From Acetobacter oryzoeni (lineage in GTDB: Bacteria > Pseudomonadota > Alphaproteobacteria > Acetobacterales > Acetobacteraceae), in contig NZ_CP042808.1 in NCBI RefSeq assembly GCF_004014775.2, positions 1,054,001 through 1,118,000 on the forward strand: DNA of 64,000 nt. Reading direction: 5' to 3'. The position numbers and the translations under genes were made by a program. A model generated the notes under the pieces. The model was given only the letters and a program-made list of their open reading frames with translations, was not told where the DNA came from and searched no databases. This document shows, one piece after another, positions 54,465 through 63,114 of the stretch. Each line of letters begins with the position of its first letter. Within the stretch, counting starts at the first letter, position 1.

Positions 54465-55685
54465 ATGTTGCAGACTCGACGGTTCTTACTCGCAGGGGGC
54501 GCTGCCCTTTTCTCTGGTGCCTATGCGCTTGATGCCATGGCACGGCCTCGCCACCACGGCGCGGCGGCCAAAGGTGCAGCACCTGCGGCGGCCCAGCCTG
54601 CTGTGCCGGGGGCGGATACACCCGCCACCACGCCCGTGGGGCCGGTGGACACACAGGCACGCTGGGCCTGCATTCTGGATTACAATAGCGGTGCCACACT
54701 GCTTGAGAAAAATGCAGATGAGCGCATGCCTCCATCATCCCTTACCAAGATGATGACGGCGTACGTAACATTTGGCATGCTCAAATCTGGCCGCCTGAAG
54801 CTGGATCAGATGTTGCCCGTAAGTGAACGCGCATGGCGTATGCAGGGTTCACGCATGTTTGTGCCCTTGGGGCAGAGCGTGAGTGTGCAGGATCTTATTC
54901 AGGGTATGGTCATCCAGTCCGGTAATGATGCCTGTATTGTGATTGCAGAAGGCATTTCCGGCTCGGAAGAGCAGTTTGTGGCGCTGATGAATGATACAGC
55001 CACCAAGCTGGGGCTGACCAATTCACACTTCATGAACGCAACCGGCTGGCCGGCAGAAAATCATTACATGTCTGCGCGGGATGTGGCCTATCTGGCCCTG
55101 CGTCTGATCCATGATTTCCCGGAATATTACCACTTCTTCTCGGAAAAAGAGTTCCTGTTCAACAAAATCCGGCAGGAAAACCGGAACTCTCTGGTGGTTA
55201 AAGGTTTGGCCGATGGCCTGAAAACCGGCCACACAGATGCAGGTGGTTTTGGCCTGTGTGCATCTTCCGAGCGTGAAGGGCGGCGTGTTGTGCTGGCTGT
55301 TAACGGCCTGCCATCTTCCGCAGCGCGTGGGCGTGAAGCTGAACGGCTGATGGGCTGGGCTTTTGCCAATTTTGAAACCGCACAGATTGTCAGCAAAGGC
55401 GATGTGTTGGAGCAGGCCCCGGTATGGATGGGCGTAACCCAGACAGTGCCGCTGGTGGCTGCGCAGGATTTCAAAATCCTTCTGCCACATGGCTGGCGCA
55501 ATGGCACGCATCTGGCGCTGGACTATAACGGCCCGATTATTGCGCCTGTGCAGGCCGGGCAGGTTGTGGGCCAACTTACAGTGTCGCTCCCCGGTGGGCG
55601 GCAGGCCAGTATTCCGGTGCAAGCCGGGCAGAGTGTGCCGGCACTGGGCTTTTTGGGGCGGGCTGCACGTCGGCTGCACCTGTAA
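54465..55685 (+). CDS. dacA: D-alanyl-D-alanine carboxypeptidase (PBP5/6, DacA/DacC type)
   Basis: Removes the terminal D-Ala of pentapeptides, controlling crosslinking. 406 residues. Twin-arginine-like signal (LQTRRFLLAGGAALFSGAYA). The SxxK motif is Ser92-Leu-Thr-Lys95, SGN is at 152-154, KTG at 253-255, and a C-terminal beta domain about 300-380. The C-terminal amphipathic anchor is short: ends LGFLGRAARRLHL. ATG 54465, 6 bases after rlpA stop. Part of the mltB-rlpA-dacA peptidoglycan trio. Confidence 0.93.
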   Translation: MLQTRRFLLAGGAALFSGAYALDAMARPRHHGAAAKGAAPAAAQPAVPGADTPATTPVGPVDTQARWACILDYNSGATLLEKNADERMPPSSLTKMMTAYVTFGMLKSGRLKLDQMLPVSERAWRMQGSRMFVPLGQSVSVQDLIQGMVIQSGNDACIVIAEGISGSEEQFVALMNDTATKLGLTNSHFMNATGWPAENHYMSARDVAYLALRLIHDFPEYYHFFSEKEFLFNKIRQENRNSLVVKGLADGLKTGHTDAGGFGLCASSEREGRRVVLAVNGLPSSAARGREAERLMGWAFANFETAQIVSKGDVLEQAPVWMGVTQTVPLVAAQDFKILLPHGWRNGTHLALDYNGPIIAPVQAGQVVGQLTVSLPGGRQASIPVQAGQSVPALGFLGRAARRLHL

Positions 55686-55688
55686 TCC

Positions 55689-56333
55689 ATGGCTTGTGGC
55701 ATGTTCGTAACGTTGGAAGGCGCAGAAGGGGTGGGAAAATCCACCCAATTGCGGCTTTTGAAGGAAAATCTGGAAGCGCAAGGCCAGAAAGTTCTGGCCA
55801 CGCGTGAGCCGGGAGGTTCTGCCGGGGCGGAAGATCTGCGCCAGCTTTTGCTTTTTGGTAAAAATCCGCTCTCTGCTCGGGCAGAAATTCTCACCCATTT
55901 TGCGGCACGGTATGATCATGTTGATCAGGTCATTCTGCCCGCCCTTAAGGCCGGGCAGATTGTGCTGTGTGATCGCTTTACCGATTCCACCATGGCGTAT
56001 CAGGGTTACGGGCGCGCCAATGGTGATCCGGCTATTTTAAGCCTGATTGAAGCACTGCAAAAACAGCTTGGTTTGCAGCCAGATATAACCTTTCTGCTGC
56101 AAGCGCCGCGTGCCGTCTCCCGCCAACGTCTGGCTGCACGTGGTGCGCCAACAGACAGGTATGAACAGGCGGACGAGGATTTTCATGCCCGTTTGGCAGA
56201 TGGGTTTGCACATATTGCCAAGGCCGAGCCGCAACGGGTGGTGGTGGTGGATACCTCCGTCCATTCGGCAGAGCAGGTGAACGCCCAGATTCTGAAAGAT
56301 ATCCAGACCCGTCTGGCCCATGCCGGGGGCTGA
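55689..56333 (+). CDS. tmk: Thymidylate kinase
   Basis: Phosphorylates dTMP to dTDP. 214 residues. P-loop GAEGVGKST at 11-19, TREPGGSAGAEDLR, the DRFTDST loop with YQGYGR and the C-terminal LID RLAARGAPTDRYEQAD. Met5 (MFVTLEG) could be an alternative start. Three bases after dacA; overlaps holB by 14 bases. Confidence 0.96.
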   Translation: MACGMFVTLEGAEGVGKSTQLRLLKENLEAQGQKVLATREPGGSAGAEDLRQLLLFGKNPLSARAEILTHFAARYDHVDQVILPALKAGQIVLCDRFTDSTMAYQGYGRANGDPAILSLIEALQKQLGLQPDITFLLQAPRAVSRQRLAARGAPTDRYEQADEDFHARLADGFAHIAKAEPQRVVVVDTSVHSAEQVNAQILKDIQTRLAHAGG

Positions 56334-57282
56334 GGGCGTGCAGGAACCACGCTTGGCATCTTTGCAACTGTGTGGGCATCAGGCCGCTTTGCAGGCGTTT
56401 CGGCAGGCCATGCAGGGGGGGCGTTTGCCTCATGCATGGTTAATTACGGGGCCACCGGGCATTGGCAAGGCTACATTCGCGTTCCGGCTGGCACGTATTT
56501 TGCTGGGTGGGGAAGATGAACTAAGCCCCGCTGGGCGGCGCGTTTCTGCCGCTACCCATGCAGATTTGCTGGTGGTTGCCCGTGGGTTTGATGAAAAACG
56601 TCAGAAATATCGCAGCGAGATTGTGGCGGATGATGTGCGCCCCATTAACTTCTTTTTGCGGCGCACAGCGGCAGAAGGTGGGTGGCGCGTTGTGATTGTG
56701 GATGGTGCGGAATACATGAACCGCAGCGCCGCTAACGCCGTGCTGAAAATTCTGGAAGAGCCACCACCCGCTACGGTATTGCTGTTAACCTGTTCTGCTC
56801 CGGGGCGGCTTTTGCCTACCATCCGTAGCCGATGCCGCAAGCTGGAACTTGCCCCGCTGGATGCTGCAGATATGTCTGCCGTGCTGCGTGCGCAGGCTCC
56901 AGAGGCTTCGGATACAGAAATACAGCGCGTTATGGCAGAGGCCCACGGCGCGCCCGGGCGTGCTCTGGCATTGCTGGCAGATAAGGGTGGTGAAATTGCC
57001 AGCCTTGTGCACGAAGTGGTGCAGGGTATTACGCCATTACGCAGCTATGAGGTTGCAGAAACCATTTTGCGCAGGGATTATGGTTTCAGTCTGTTTTTCA
57101 GCCTGTTATCAGACACACTCCAGATACAGGCCCGTCAGGCGGCGCGGCAGGGCAACCCGCAATGTGTGGCCTTGGCCAATGCGTGGGAAGCCACCATGCG
57201 CAAGCACGCCGAGACGGAACGCTTTAATCTGGATAAACAGGAAGCCCTGCTTGAAGCTATGACGATTGCGAGCCGAGAATGA
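56320..57282 (+). CDS. holB: DNA polymerase III subunit delta prime
   Basis: Clamp-loader subunit that holds the gamma complex. 320 residues. Walker-A-like GPPGIGKAT at 44-52; AEYMNRSAANAVLKILEEPPP and TCSAPGRLLPTIRSRCRKL (SRC motif) are typical of delta prime. The zinc-binding Cys cluster of E. coli HolB is missing, as is common in alphaproteobacteria. Start at ATG 56320; GTG 56338 (V7) is an alternative with AGGG in front. Overlaps tmk by 14 bases and metG by 4 (ATGA). Confidence 0.93.
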   Translation: MPGAEGVQEPRLASLQLCGHQAALQAFRQAMQGGRLPHAWLITGPPGIGKATFAFRLARILLGGEDELSPAGRRVSAATHADLLVVARGFDEKRQKYRSEIVADDVRPINFFLRRTAAEGGWRVVIVDGAEYMNRSAANAVLKILEEPPPATVLLLTCSAPGRLLPTIRSRCRKLELAPLDAADMSAVLRAQAPEASDTEIQRVMAEAHGAPGRALALLADKGGEIASLVHEVVQGITPLRSYEVAETILRRDYGFSLFFSLLSDTLQIQARQAARQGNPQCVALANAWEATMRKHAETERFNLDKQEALLEAMTIASRE

Positions 57283-58817
57283 CCCGTCGTTTCTATGTAA
57301 CTACGCCCATCTATTACGTGAACGGAGCGCCCCATATCGGCCACGCTTACACGTCTATTGCTGCGGATGTGATGGCCCGCTTTCATCGTCTGGCAGGGGA
57401 TGAGGTCTTCTTTCTGACGGGCACGGATGAGCACGGCCAGAAGGTAGAGCAGGCCGCGCAGGCCAACGGCACGGATGCCAAAAGTTTTGCAGATAGGGTT
57501 TCGGCCGATTTCCGCAATATGGCCGATGCCATGAACATCTCTTATGATGATTTCATCCGCACCACAGAACCACGCCACATTACCAGCACGCAGGCATTGT
57601 GGAAGAAGGTGGCTGATAACGGGGCCATTTATCTGGGCGCGTATGAGGGCTGGTACGCCCTGCGTGATGAATGCTTTTACGGTGAAGATGAACTGGTGCC
57701 CGGCCCGGATGGCAAAAAAGTTGCTCCCACAGGTGCGCCGGTAGAATGGGTGAAGGAACCCTCTTACTTCTTCAAGCTATCCGAGTATCAGGATCGGCTG
57801 CTGGAGCTGTATGAAAACAACCCGGATTTTCTGGGCCCACATGGCGCACGGAACGAGATTGTCAGCTTTGTCAAACAGGGCTTGCGTGATCTTTCCATTA
57901 GCCGCACCAGCTTCAAATGGGGCATTCCTGTTCCGGGTGATGATAAGCACGTTATGTACGTGTGGTTTGATGCGCTCGCTAACTATCTGAGCGCTCTGGG
58001 CTACCCAGATACCAACGCACCGCGCATGGCATTCTGGCCTGCCAACCTGCATCTGGTTGGTAAGGATATTGCACGCTTCCATGCCGTTTACTGGCCAGCC
58101 TTCCTTATGGCTGCTGGTATTGAATTGCCGCGCAAGGTGTTTGCCAATGGCTGGTGGACCATTGAAGGCCAGAAGATGAGCAAATCTCTGGGCAATGTGG
58201 TGGACCCGCGTGATCTGGTAAAGGAATTCGGGCTGGATGCGGTTCGCTTCTTCCTGCTGCGCGAAGTGCCTTTTGGTGGGGATAGTGATCTTTCCCGCAA
58301 GGCGCTGATTATGCGCAACAATGTGGAACTGGCGAATGATCTGGGCAATCTGGCCCAGCGCACGCTTTCTCTGGTAGCGCGTAACTGCGGCGGCATTCTG
58401 CCAGAACGGCGTGAGCTGACAGAGGAAGATACCCATCTGCTGGGGCAGGTGATGGTGCTGCCAGATCTGTTGAAATCTCAGATTGAGCGGTGCGCTCTGA
58501 CAGATGCGCTGGAAGATGTGTGGAAGGTTATCCGCGCCTGCAACGCGTATATCGATCATCAGGCCCCGTGGGCGCTGCGCAAAACAGATCCCGAACGCAT
58601 GAAGGATGTTCTGCGCGTGTTGGTGGATGCCCTGCGTGGTATTGCCACCATGCTTCAGCCTTTCATGCCGCAGAGCATGGAGCGCATGCTGGATCAGCTT
58701 GCCGTTACGGCAGAAGAACGCAGCTTTGCCGCGCTGGAAACGCCATTGCCCGGTGGGCGTCAGCTTCCGGTGCCGCAGGGTATCTTTCCCCGCTATGTTG
58801 AGCCCGAACAGGCATAA
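57279..58817 (+). CDS. metG: Methionyl-tRNA synthetase
   Basis: Class I synthetase, 512 residues. HIGH at 19-22, KMSKS in IEGQKMSKSLG at about 300, DECFYGEDELV and FKWGIPVPGDDKHVMYVWFDALANYLSALGYP (part) characteristic. No Cys4 zinc knuckle is evident in the CP domain, so it is a short, single-type enzyme; no C-terminal EMAPII tRNA-binding domain. ATGA overlap with holB and TAATG with tatD. Confidence 0.97.
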   Translation: MTRRFYVTTPIYYVNGAPHIGHAYTSIAADVMARFHRLAGDEVFFLTGTDEHGQKVEQAAQANGTDAKSFADRVSADFRNMADAMNISYDDFIRTTEPRHITSTQALWKKVADNGAIYLGAYEGWYALRDECFYGEDELVPGPDGKKVAPTGAPVEWVKEPSYFFKLSEYQDRLLELYENNPDFLGPHGARNEIVSFVKQGLRDLSISRTSFKWGIPVPGDDKHVMYVWFDALANYLSALGYPDTNAPRMAFWPANLHLVGKDIARFHAVYWPAFLMAAGIELPRKVFANGWWTIEGQKMSKSLGNVVDPRDLVKEFGLDAVRFFLLREVPFGGDSDLSRKALIMRNNVELANDLGNLAQRTLSLVARNCGGILPERRELTEEDTHLLGQVMVLPDLLKSQIERCALTDALEDVWKVIRACNAYIDHQAPWALRKTDPERMKDVLRVLVDALRGIATMLQPFMPQSMERMLDQLAVTAEERSFAALETPLPGGRQLPVPQGIFPRYVEPEQA

Positions 58818-59629
58818 TGATGACAGAGGACGTTACAAAGCTGGCAGGGTTAATAGATTCTCACTGCCATCTTGATCATTTTTCAGCCGAGGAAATGCCA
58901 GAACTGCTTGAGGCCGCCAAAGAGGCGGGCTTGAGCGGGATGGTTACCATCGGCACCCGCTTGGCCCGTGCACCGCAACAAAAGGCGCTGGCCAAGCTAG
59001 ATACGCCAGATATGCGCGTATGGTGCACCGTTGGCACACATCCAGACCATGTAGAGGAAGAACCTCTGCCCACTGTGGCGGATATTGTGGCCATTGCAGA
59101 TGTGCCTGAAGTGATTGGCATTGGTGAAACCGGGCTGGATTACTTCCACGGCAAGGAAGATGTGCGCCCACTTCAGCACGAGTATTTTCGCCAGCATATT
59201 CGTGCCGCGCGGGAACTGGATGTGCCGGTTATTATCCACGCTCGCCAGGCAGACGAAGATGTGGCCACAATTTTAGAGGAAGAACATGCAAAAGGGGCTT
59301 TTCCCATTTTGCTGCATTGTTTTGCTTCTGGCCCGGAACTGGCGCAGCGTGTGGTTAATCTGGGCGGATATGTCAGTTTTTCAGGTATCGCCACATTTCC
59401 GAAATGCGATGAAATCCGGGCTGTTGCGCGCGATCTTCCGGCAGATCGCATTGTGGTGGAAACCGATTCTCCCTACCTCGCTCCCGTGCCAAAGCGCGGT
59501 AAGCGCAATCAGCCGGCTTTTGTGGCGCATACGGCCGCCCGGATTGCACAGGAACGCGGCATGGAACTGCCAGATTTCACACGCATGACCACAGAAAACT
59601 TCTACCGGTTATTCCGCAAGGCAGTGTGA
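58817..59629 (+). CDS. TatD family metal-dependent hydrolase (YcfH-like)
   Basis: 270 residues. LIDSHCHLDHF with the His-x-His metal pair, GIGETGLDYF (Glu metal ligand), VIIHARQADEDV, LLHCFAS and VVETDSPYLAPVP, all TatD signatures. TatD proteins have 3'-5' DNA exonuclease activity; the role of this one is not certain. Start ATG 58817 shares a base with metG stop. The order holB-metG-tatD-MBL is conserved across alphaproteobacteria. Confidence 0.92.
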   Translation: MMTEDVTKLAGLIDSHCHLDHFSAEEMPELLEAAKEAGLSGMVTIGTRLARAPQQKALAKLDTPDMRVWCTVGTHPDHVEEEPLPTVADIVAIADVPEVIGIGETGLDYFHGKEDVRPLQHEYFRQHIRAARELDVPVIIHARQADEDVATILEEEHAKGAFPILLHCFASGPELAQRVVNLGGYVSFSGIATFPKCDEIRAVARDLPADRIVVETDSPYLAPVPKRGKRNQPAFVAHTAARIAQERGMELPDFTRMTTENFYRLFRKAV

Positions 59630-59660
59630 TGGTTGCCAAGAGAATGCGGGAGAAACGGGT

Positions 59661-60455
59661 ATGAAAATTACAGTTCTGGGGTGTGGTGGGTCTGCTGGAG
59701 TGCCCATGGTTGGTGGTGCCGATGGTCACGGAATCTGGGGCGCATGTAACCCGAAGGAACCCCGGAACACCCGCACACGCTCTTCCATTCTGCTGCGGTT
59801 AAAAAATGGTGCTGGCGTATTGGTGGATACGGGGCCGGATTTGCGTACCCAGCTTTTGGCGAATGGCATTAGGGATTTTGAATCCATTATCTTCACCCAT
59901 GCCCATGCGGATCATATTGCCGGGTTGGATGAGGTGCGCGCCATTAACCGCGTGATTGAAAAGCCTCTACACGCTTATGGAGCAGCGCAAACGCTGGAAG
60001 ATATTCAGCGGCGGTTTGATTATGTGTTCAAACCGTGGACACCACCAAACTTTTTCCGTGCTGTGGTGGAAGCACACCCGGTAAAAATGGGGCAGCCTGT
60101 TACCATAAGCGGTACGGAGTTTACCCTGTTTGAGCAGGTACATGGCCGTGTTGGCTCGACTGGTGTGCGGTGTGGAGATTTTGTTTACAGCACTGATGTG
60201 ATGGAGTTTCCCGAAGACTCTGTAGAAGTTCTGCGTGGGGTAGATACGTGGATGGTGGATTGCTTCCAACGCCAGCCCCATAGTGCACATGCTTGGTTGG
60301 AACGCGTGCTGGAATGGCAGCAGGCTATTAATCCACGCCGCATAATACTCACCCATATGGGCCCGGATATGGATTGGCAGTGGATGCAGGACCATCTTCC
60401 CGCAGGTATGGAACCGGCATGGGATGGCGCAGTGTTTGAGGTTGCTGACCCTTAA
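59661..60455 (+). CDS. Metallo-beta-lactamase fold hydrolase (PhnP-like)
   Basis: 264 residues. THAHADHIAGLDEVR is the HxHxDH metal site; GCGGSAGVPMVGGAD at the start and SSILLRLKNGAGVLVDTGPDLRTQLLANGI lead in; HGRVGSTGVRCGDFVYSTDVM and ILTHMGPDMDW give further His ligands. This is the conserved partner of tatD in alphaproteobacteria, akin to PhnP (cyclic phosphodiesterase) but its substrate is unknown. Starts 31 bases after tatD. Confidence 0.9.
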   Translation: MKITVLGCGGSAGVPMVGGADGHGIWGACNPKEPRNTRTRSSILLRLKNGAGVLVDTGPDLRTQLLANGIRDFESIIFTHAHADHIAGLDEVRAINRVIEKPLHAYGAAQTLEDIQRRFDYVFKPWTPPNFFRAVVEAHPVKMGQPVTISGTEFTLFEQVHGRVGSTGVRCGDFVYSTDVMEFPEDSVEVLRGVDTWMVDCFQRQPHSAHAWLERVLEWQQAINPRRIILTHMGPDMDWQWMQDHLPAGMEPAWDGAVFEVADP

Positions 60456-60466
60456 AAGAAACCGAG

Positions 60467-60492
60467 AGAGGGTTTGTTTTGGCAAACCCTCT
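60467..60492. terminator. Bidirectional hairpin between the MBL hydrolase and universal stress gene
   Basis: Perfect 10-bp stem AGAGGGTTTG (60467-60476) / CAAACCCTCT (60483-60492), loop TTTTGG. GCACGTTTTGGG follows on the plus strand. It separates two convergent genes. T tract is only moderate. Confidence 0.75.
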
Positions 60493-60506
60493 GCACGTTT
60501 TGGGCC

Positions 60507-61385
60507 TTAGCGGCTCATCAGCACCGTAATGTCGGCATGTTCCAGCGTATAACGGGTAACACCCCCCAGAATGAGCTGGCGTAGGCGAGAGTGCGAATAA
60601 GCACCCATGGCCAGCATGTCGGCATTAAAGTCTTTACACGCAGCTTCCAGCCCTTTGCCCACATCTCGATCCACGGGCGGGAACTCCACGCAATCCGCCG
60701 TAATGCCGTGAATAGCCAGATAATCCACCACATCTTGCGCGGTGGGGCCGCGGCGCTGGTAATCTCCACAGTGCAGCACGCGTACGGCATCTGCGGTTAA
60801 TGCCCATGCCAGAGCGCCACGCAGAGCGGACGAGGCTTCTGCCGTGCCGTTCCATGCAATGCAAACACGCTTGATAAGCCCTTTGGGCGGTGTGCGCGGG
60901 GCAATAACCACCGGGCGTCCGCTATCAAACAGAACGGCATGCAGGGTTTCGGAAGATGAAACAGCATCACCTGAATCGGGGTGCGGCACGAGCGTGAAGT
61001 CAGACAAGCGTGCCTGCGCAGGCACAATTTCACTTTCCGCACCGCGCAGAATGTTAAAGCTGATGGTTGGCGTATCCATCGGGAAGGGGCCGCGTGGCGG
61101 CACCACCTGAATATCTGGATGCGCTGCCACAAAGCGTTCAAACAGGGCGTGCACTTCATGCGCATGGCGTGCGCCTTCGTGCTCGGCAGAGCGCATCAGG
61201 TCTTCCACCATGGCGCCGGAAAGGCCTTCACCTGCCAGCGGCGCCATTTCCCGCCCATCTGGACGAATATGCAGCACAGCCAGATGAGCGCCAAAGCGGC
61301 GGGCAAAGTTATAGCCTCGGATCAGTGCGGCTTCAGCATTGGATGTGCTGGGAAGCGGCAGCAGAATTTTACGAACATCTTTCAT
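60507..61385 (-). CDS. Universal stress protein, two UspA domains
   Basis: 292 residues from ATG 61385 (MKDVRKILLPLPSTSNAEAAL) with GGAG ahead. Two tandem Usp folds (about 1-150 and 155-292); the second ends GAYSHSRLRQLILGG and then ADITVLMSR, matching the ATP-binding G-x2-G-x9-G(S/T) signature in looser form. Usp tandem proteins act in stress and starvation survival. No link to neighbours visible. An in-frame extension to 61466 is rejected. Confidence 0.88.
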   Translation of the reverse strand: MKDVRKILLPLPSTSNAEAALIRGYNFARRFGAHLAVLHIRPDGREMAPLAGEGLSGAMVEDLMRSAEHEGARHAHEVHALFERFVAAHPDIQVVPPRGPFPMDTPTISFNILRGAESEIVPAQARLSDFTLVPHPDSGDAVSSSETLHAVLFDSGRPVVIAPRTPPKGLIKRVCIAWNGTAEASSALRGALAWALTADAVRVLHCGDYQRRGPTAQDVVDYLAIHGITADCVEFPPVDRDVGKGLEAACKDFNADMLAMGAYSHSRLRQLILGGVTRYTLEHADITVLMSR

Positions 61386-61438
61386 TCTTATTTTTCTCCG
61401 CTGTCTTTTAAAATAATACGTTTCAAGTGGCTGTGCGC

Positions 61439-62077
61439 TTACGGATATAAACGCGTAACATCCCAATCGTTTCCATTACGTGCCCATACAGCGCGATCAT
61501 GCAAGCGGAAGCGCCGTTCCTGCCAGAACTCAAAATATTCCGGGTTTACCCGGTAGCCAGACCAGTTGGCCGGGCGGGGAATGGGGTCTTGCGGGTATGC
61601 TTCTTCCGCCTGTTTCAGGCGTTCTTCAAATACGGCGCGGTCTGCCAGCGGGCGGGATTGATCCGATGCTACAGCACCAAGGCGGGAAACACGGCTCCGA
61701 CTCGCAAAATACGCATCGGCTTCTTCCGGTGTTACGGGGGTAACAGCCCCTTCAATCCGAATCTGGCGGCGCAAGCTTTTCCAGTGAAACAGCAGGGCTA
61801 CGTGCGGGTTTTCTTCCAGCTCACGCCCCTTGCGGCTGTGCGTGTTGGTATAAAACACAAACCCTTTATGGTCTGCCCCTTTAAGTAACACAATGCGGGC
61901 CGATGGTCTGCCATCCCGCGTGGCGGTGGCCAGCACCATGGCGTTGGGGTCGTTCACCTCTGTCTTTTCCGCCTCCTTCATCCATGTCTCAAACAGCGTA
62001 AACGGGTTGGCTGCCAGATCAATCAGAGGCTGACTGTCTAATGGGAGGGTTGCGGGAGAAGGTGAGGTTTCCGTCAT
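61439..62077 (-). CDS. pdxH: Pyridoxamine 5'-phosphate oxidase
   Basis: FMN enzyme that makes PLP from PNP or PMP. 212 residues from ATG 62077 (MTETSPSPATLP). Motifs: PFTLFETWMKEAEKTEVNDPNAM, ATRDGRPSARIVLLKG (FMN), GFVFYTNTHSRKGREL, SLRRQIRIEGAVTPV, and the C-terminal WSGYRVNPEYFEFWQERRFRLHDR (shown in part). An alternative start at 62119 would place the start inside the 11-bp inverted repeat (62104-62131) and gives non-family residues. Divergent from fabI. Confidence 0.94.
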   Translation of the reverse strand: MTETSPSPATLPLDSQPLIDLAANPFTLFETWMKEAEKTEVNDPNAMVLATATRDGRPSARIVLLKGADHKGFVFYTNTHSRKGRELEENPHVALLFHWKSLRRQIRIEGAVTPVTPEEADAYFASRSRVSRLGAVASDQSRPLADRAVFEERLKQAEEAYPQDPIPRPANWSGYRVNPEYFEFWQERRFRLHDRAVWARNGNDWDVTRLYP

Positions 62078-62103
62078 GCTCGGACTCAATTCGTGTTCGT
62101 TTA

Positions 62104-62131
62104 CGTAAAGCTGCGGCATTGCAGCTTTACG
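62104..62131. repeat. 11-bp perfect inverted repeat upstream of pdxH
   Basis: CGTAAAGCTGC (62104-62114) and GCAGCTTTACG (62121-62131) are exact inverse copies with 6 bases (GGCATT) between. Lies 27 bases upstream of the pdxH ATG and, if the promoter below is right, at the 5' end of the transcript, as a leader stem-loop or an operator. Confidence 0.85.
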
Positions 62132-62137
62132 CCTGTT

Positions 62138-62166
62138 ATCATACTCCTACGTTCACCGGGTTTGAA
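62138..62166 (-). promoter_or_regulatory. Candidate pdxH promoter
   Basis: Read on the minus strand: TTCAAA (62161-62166), 17-base spacer, TATGAT (62138-62143). The -10 is good, the -35 is weak. Start point about 62131, so the inverted repeat at 62104-62131 would be the first thing transcribed. Confidence 0.4.
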
Positions 62167-62265
62167 GCATGTGTGTCGCTTTGCTCTTGTTTCAATAGCG
62201 CGTGTATGCGACCAACCAGCGAACATTCGGATATTTGAACAACAGAAAATAGGTTGAGGTCACGC

Positions 62266-63105
62266 ATGTCTTCTCCCAACGCCACATTGCCTGCTCAGGG
62301 AACGCTCATGAAGGGCAAGAAGGGTCTGGTAATGGGTGTCGCTAATGATCGTTCCATTGCATGGGGCATTGCCTCCGCCGTTGCGGCACAGGGTGGGGAG
62401 CTTGCGTTTACGTATCAGGGCGAAGCTCTGGGCAAGCGCGTGCAGCCTTTGGCAGAAAGCGTAGGCTCCAGCCTGGTTCTGCCTTGCGATGTTACAGATG
62501 ACGCCGCCATTGATGCCGCTTTTGCCACCATTGAAAAAGAATGGGGTGAGCTTGACTTTGTGGTGCACGCCATTGGTTGGGCAGACAAGCAGTTCCTGCG
62601 TGGGCGCTATGTTGATACCCCGCGTGAAGCGTTTTTGAAGGCGCTGGATATTTCCTGCTATTCCTTCACGGCCGTTGCGCAGCGCGCTTCCAAGCTGATG
62701 AAAAATGGTGGCTCCTTGCTAACCCTGAGCTATCTGGGTGCAGAACGGGTGATGCCGCATTACAACGTAATGGGCATTGCCAAGGCTGCGTTGGAAGCTT
62801 CTGTGCGGTATATGGCAACAGATCTGGGGCGTGATGGCATCCGCGTAAACGCCATTTCCGCAGGCCCGATCAAAACCCTTGCCGCCAACGGCATTGGGGA
62901 TTTCCGCTACATTCTGAAGTGGAACCAGTACAACTCACCGCTCGAACGCAACGTGGCGTTGGAAGAAGTGGGTGGCGCTGGCCTGTATATGGTGTCTGAT
63001 CTTTCATCCGGCGTAACGGGTGAAGTGCACCATGTGGATTGCGGCTACCATGTTGTGGGCATGAAAAACCCAACTGCTCCTGATATTTCTGTAGCTGGGG
63101 ACTGA
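62266..63105 (+). CDS. fabI: Enoyl-[acyl-carrier-protein] reductase [NADH] FabI
   Basis: Final reductive step of fatty acid elongation. 279 residues. Short-chain dehydrogenase fold with GKKGLVMGVANDRSIAWGIA (NADH loop), Tyr156 in LSYLGAE and Tyr166-x6-Lys173 in YNVMGIAKAALE, matching the FabI active site. ISAGPIKTLAANGI and HHVDCGYHVVGM near the end. ATG 62266 follows GAGGT; an extra in-frame ATG is at 62254. Divergent from pdxH; aroC begins 9 bases after the stop, so the two may be co-transcribed. Confidence 0.96.
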   Translation: MSSPNATLPAQGTLMKGKKGLVMGVANDRSIAWGIASAVAAQGGELAFTYQGEALGKRVQPLAESVGSSLVLPCDVTDDAAIDAAFATIEKEWGELDFVVHAIGWADKQFLRGRYVDTPREAFLKALDISCYSFTAVAQRASKLMKNGGSLLTLSYLGAERVMPHYNVMGIAKAALEASVRYMATDLGRDGIRVNAISAGPIKTLAANGIGDFRYILKWNQYNSPLERNVALEEVGGAGLYMVSDLSSGVTGEVHHVDCGYHVVGMKNPTAPDISVAGD

Positions 63106-63114
63106 GGGCGCGCC

